From Clostridiaceae bacterium UBA4839 (GTDB taxonomy: Bacteria > Bacillota > Clostridia > Clostridiales > Caloramatoraceae): a DNA stretch of 6,065 nucleotides. The notes under the pieces are model-generated. The model saw only the letters and a program-made list of their open reading frames with translations, had not been told where the DNA came from and did no database searches. Of the stretch, positions 5,991 to 6,065 are shown one piece after another. Position 1 is the first letter of the stretch. Each line of letters begins with the position of its first letter. The DNA is taken from assembly GCA_002400085.1 (NCBI GenBank), contig DHEX01000140.1:208-6272 (forward strand), in the 5' to 3' direction. The position numbers were made by a program, and so were the translations under genes.

Positions 5991-6025
5991 TGTCTTTTAT
6001 AAAAGGAGAATTGTTATAAAAGACA
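5991..6025 (+). promoter_or_regulatory. Hairpin presenting the ribosome-binding site of the intron 2 frame
   Basis: TGTCTTTTAT (5991-6000) is a perfect 10-nt inverted repeat of ATAAAAGACA (6016-6025). The 15-nt loop contains the strong ribosome-binding site AAAAGGAGAA, and the probable start codon ATA 6016 is the first base triplet of the 3' arm. The stem would keep the start codon paired and could separate intron folding from endonuclease translation. Confidence 0.6.
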
Positions 6026-6065
6026 GCAAATATATTACTAAAATATGCCCTAGTTGTAATAAAGA
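6016..6065 (+). CDS. Start of a probable zinc-finger (HNH-type) homing endonuclease in intron 2, partial
   Basis: The frame beginning at ATA 6016, 7 nt after GGAG (6005-6008), reads IKDSKYITKICPSCNK and leaves the window open. A CPSCNK knuckle near the N-terminus is common in phage HNH endonucleases that have a zinc-binding ribbon before the catalytic domain, and P6-type loops of group I introns often carry such genes. TTG at 6011 is better known as a start but is in another frame and meets a stop after one codon. Only 16 codons are visible, so the family, and whether the gene is intact, cannot be decided here. Confidence 0.5.
   Translation, partial: MKDSKYITKICPSCNK

Larger units (their letters stand above)
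5918..6065 (+). ncRNA. Group I intron 2 in the TMP gene (5' part, runs off the window)
   Basis: A second group I intron starting 151 nt after the first. P1 pairs exon GCAGGU (5912-5917) with the guide GCCUGU (5926-5931), again with the terminal U-G pair and a short A/T loop. P4: UCGGU (5943-5947) with ACCGA (5969-5973). P5: UCUA (5953-5956), GAGA loop, UAGA (5961-5964). P4 and P5 match intron 1 closely, but the middle P5 pair has changed from C-G to U-A on both strands. P2 is absent: the guide is followed almost directly by the P3/P4 region. If unspliced, the TMP frame would stop at TAA 5948-5950. An endonuclease-like frame opens in the P6 position. The 3' half (P7, P8, 3' splice site) is beyond the window. 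Confidence 0.85.

Noticed and set aside
1..6065. CRISPR arrays, tRNA genes, insertion sequences or diversity-generating repeats
   Set aside because: I saw no regularly spaced direct repeats, no cloverleaf, no transposase motifs and no template/variable repeat pair; the only mobile elements supported are the two introns.

Overview
This window is a piece of the late (tail) module of a tailed phage or prophage. The DNA is AT-rich, all genes lie on the + strand, and ribosome-binding sites are of the AAGGAG type. That points to a low-GC Firmicutes host (Clostridia or Bacilli). The host genus cannot be read from the sequence.

Layout. Positions 1-1782 hold the end of a small unassigned gene, a 240-aa gene that may be a tail-chaperone-like protein, and the major tail (tube) protein, followed by a terminator at 1793-1826. 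Positions 1875-2595 hold a 58-aa protein and a RusA-type Holliday junction resolvase, separated by a strong terminator at 2065-2120. Positions 2588-3608 hold a 193-aa unassigned gene and an HK97-gp10-like head-tail/tail completion protein, joined by 8-nt overlaps. From 3667 to the end is the tape measure protein (TMP) gene.

The most striking feature is that the TMP gene is split. Exon 1 (3667-5372) is followed by a complete 394-nt group I intron (5373-5766), a 151-nt exon 2 (5767-5917) and the start of a second group I intron (5918 to beyond the window). Both 5' splice sites follow the textbook rule: the exon ends in U and pairs with a guide sequence to form P1 with a terminal U-G wobble. In intron 1 nearly every core helix can be drawn by hand (P1, P2, P3, P4, P5, P7, P7.1, P8, P9, P9.1, P9.2). 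It ends in G exactly where the TMP frame resumes. Intron 1 carries a decayed homing-endonuclease remnant; intron 2 carries the first codons of what looks like a zinc-finger/HNH-type endonuclease whose ribosome-binding site sits in a hairpin loop.

Three cross-cutting observations stand out. Exon 2 has base and codon use unlike the rest of the TMP gene, as expected from exon co-conversion during intron homing. All three nuclease-type reading frames (RusA and the two intron frames) lack ATG/GTG/TTG at the position dictated by their ribosome-binding site and have ATA or ATT there instead. The RusA gene is placed inside a structural module and fenced by terminators. Working together, the structural genes would build the tail tube, its length ruler and its junction to the head; functional TMP needs at least two RNA splicing events.
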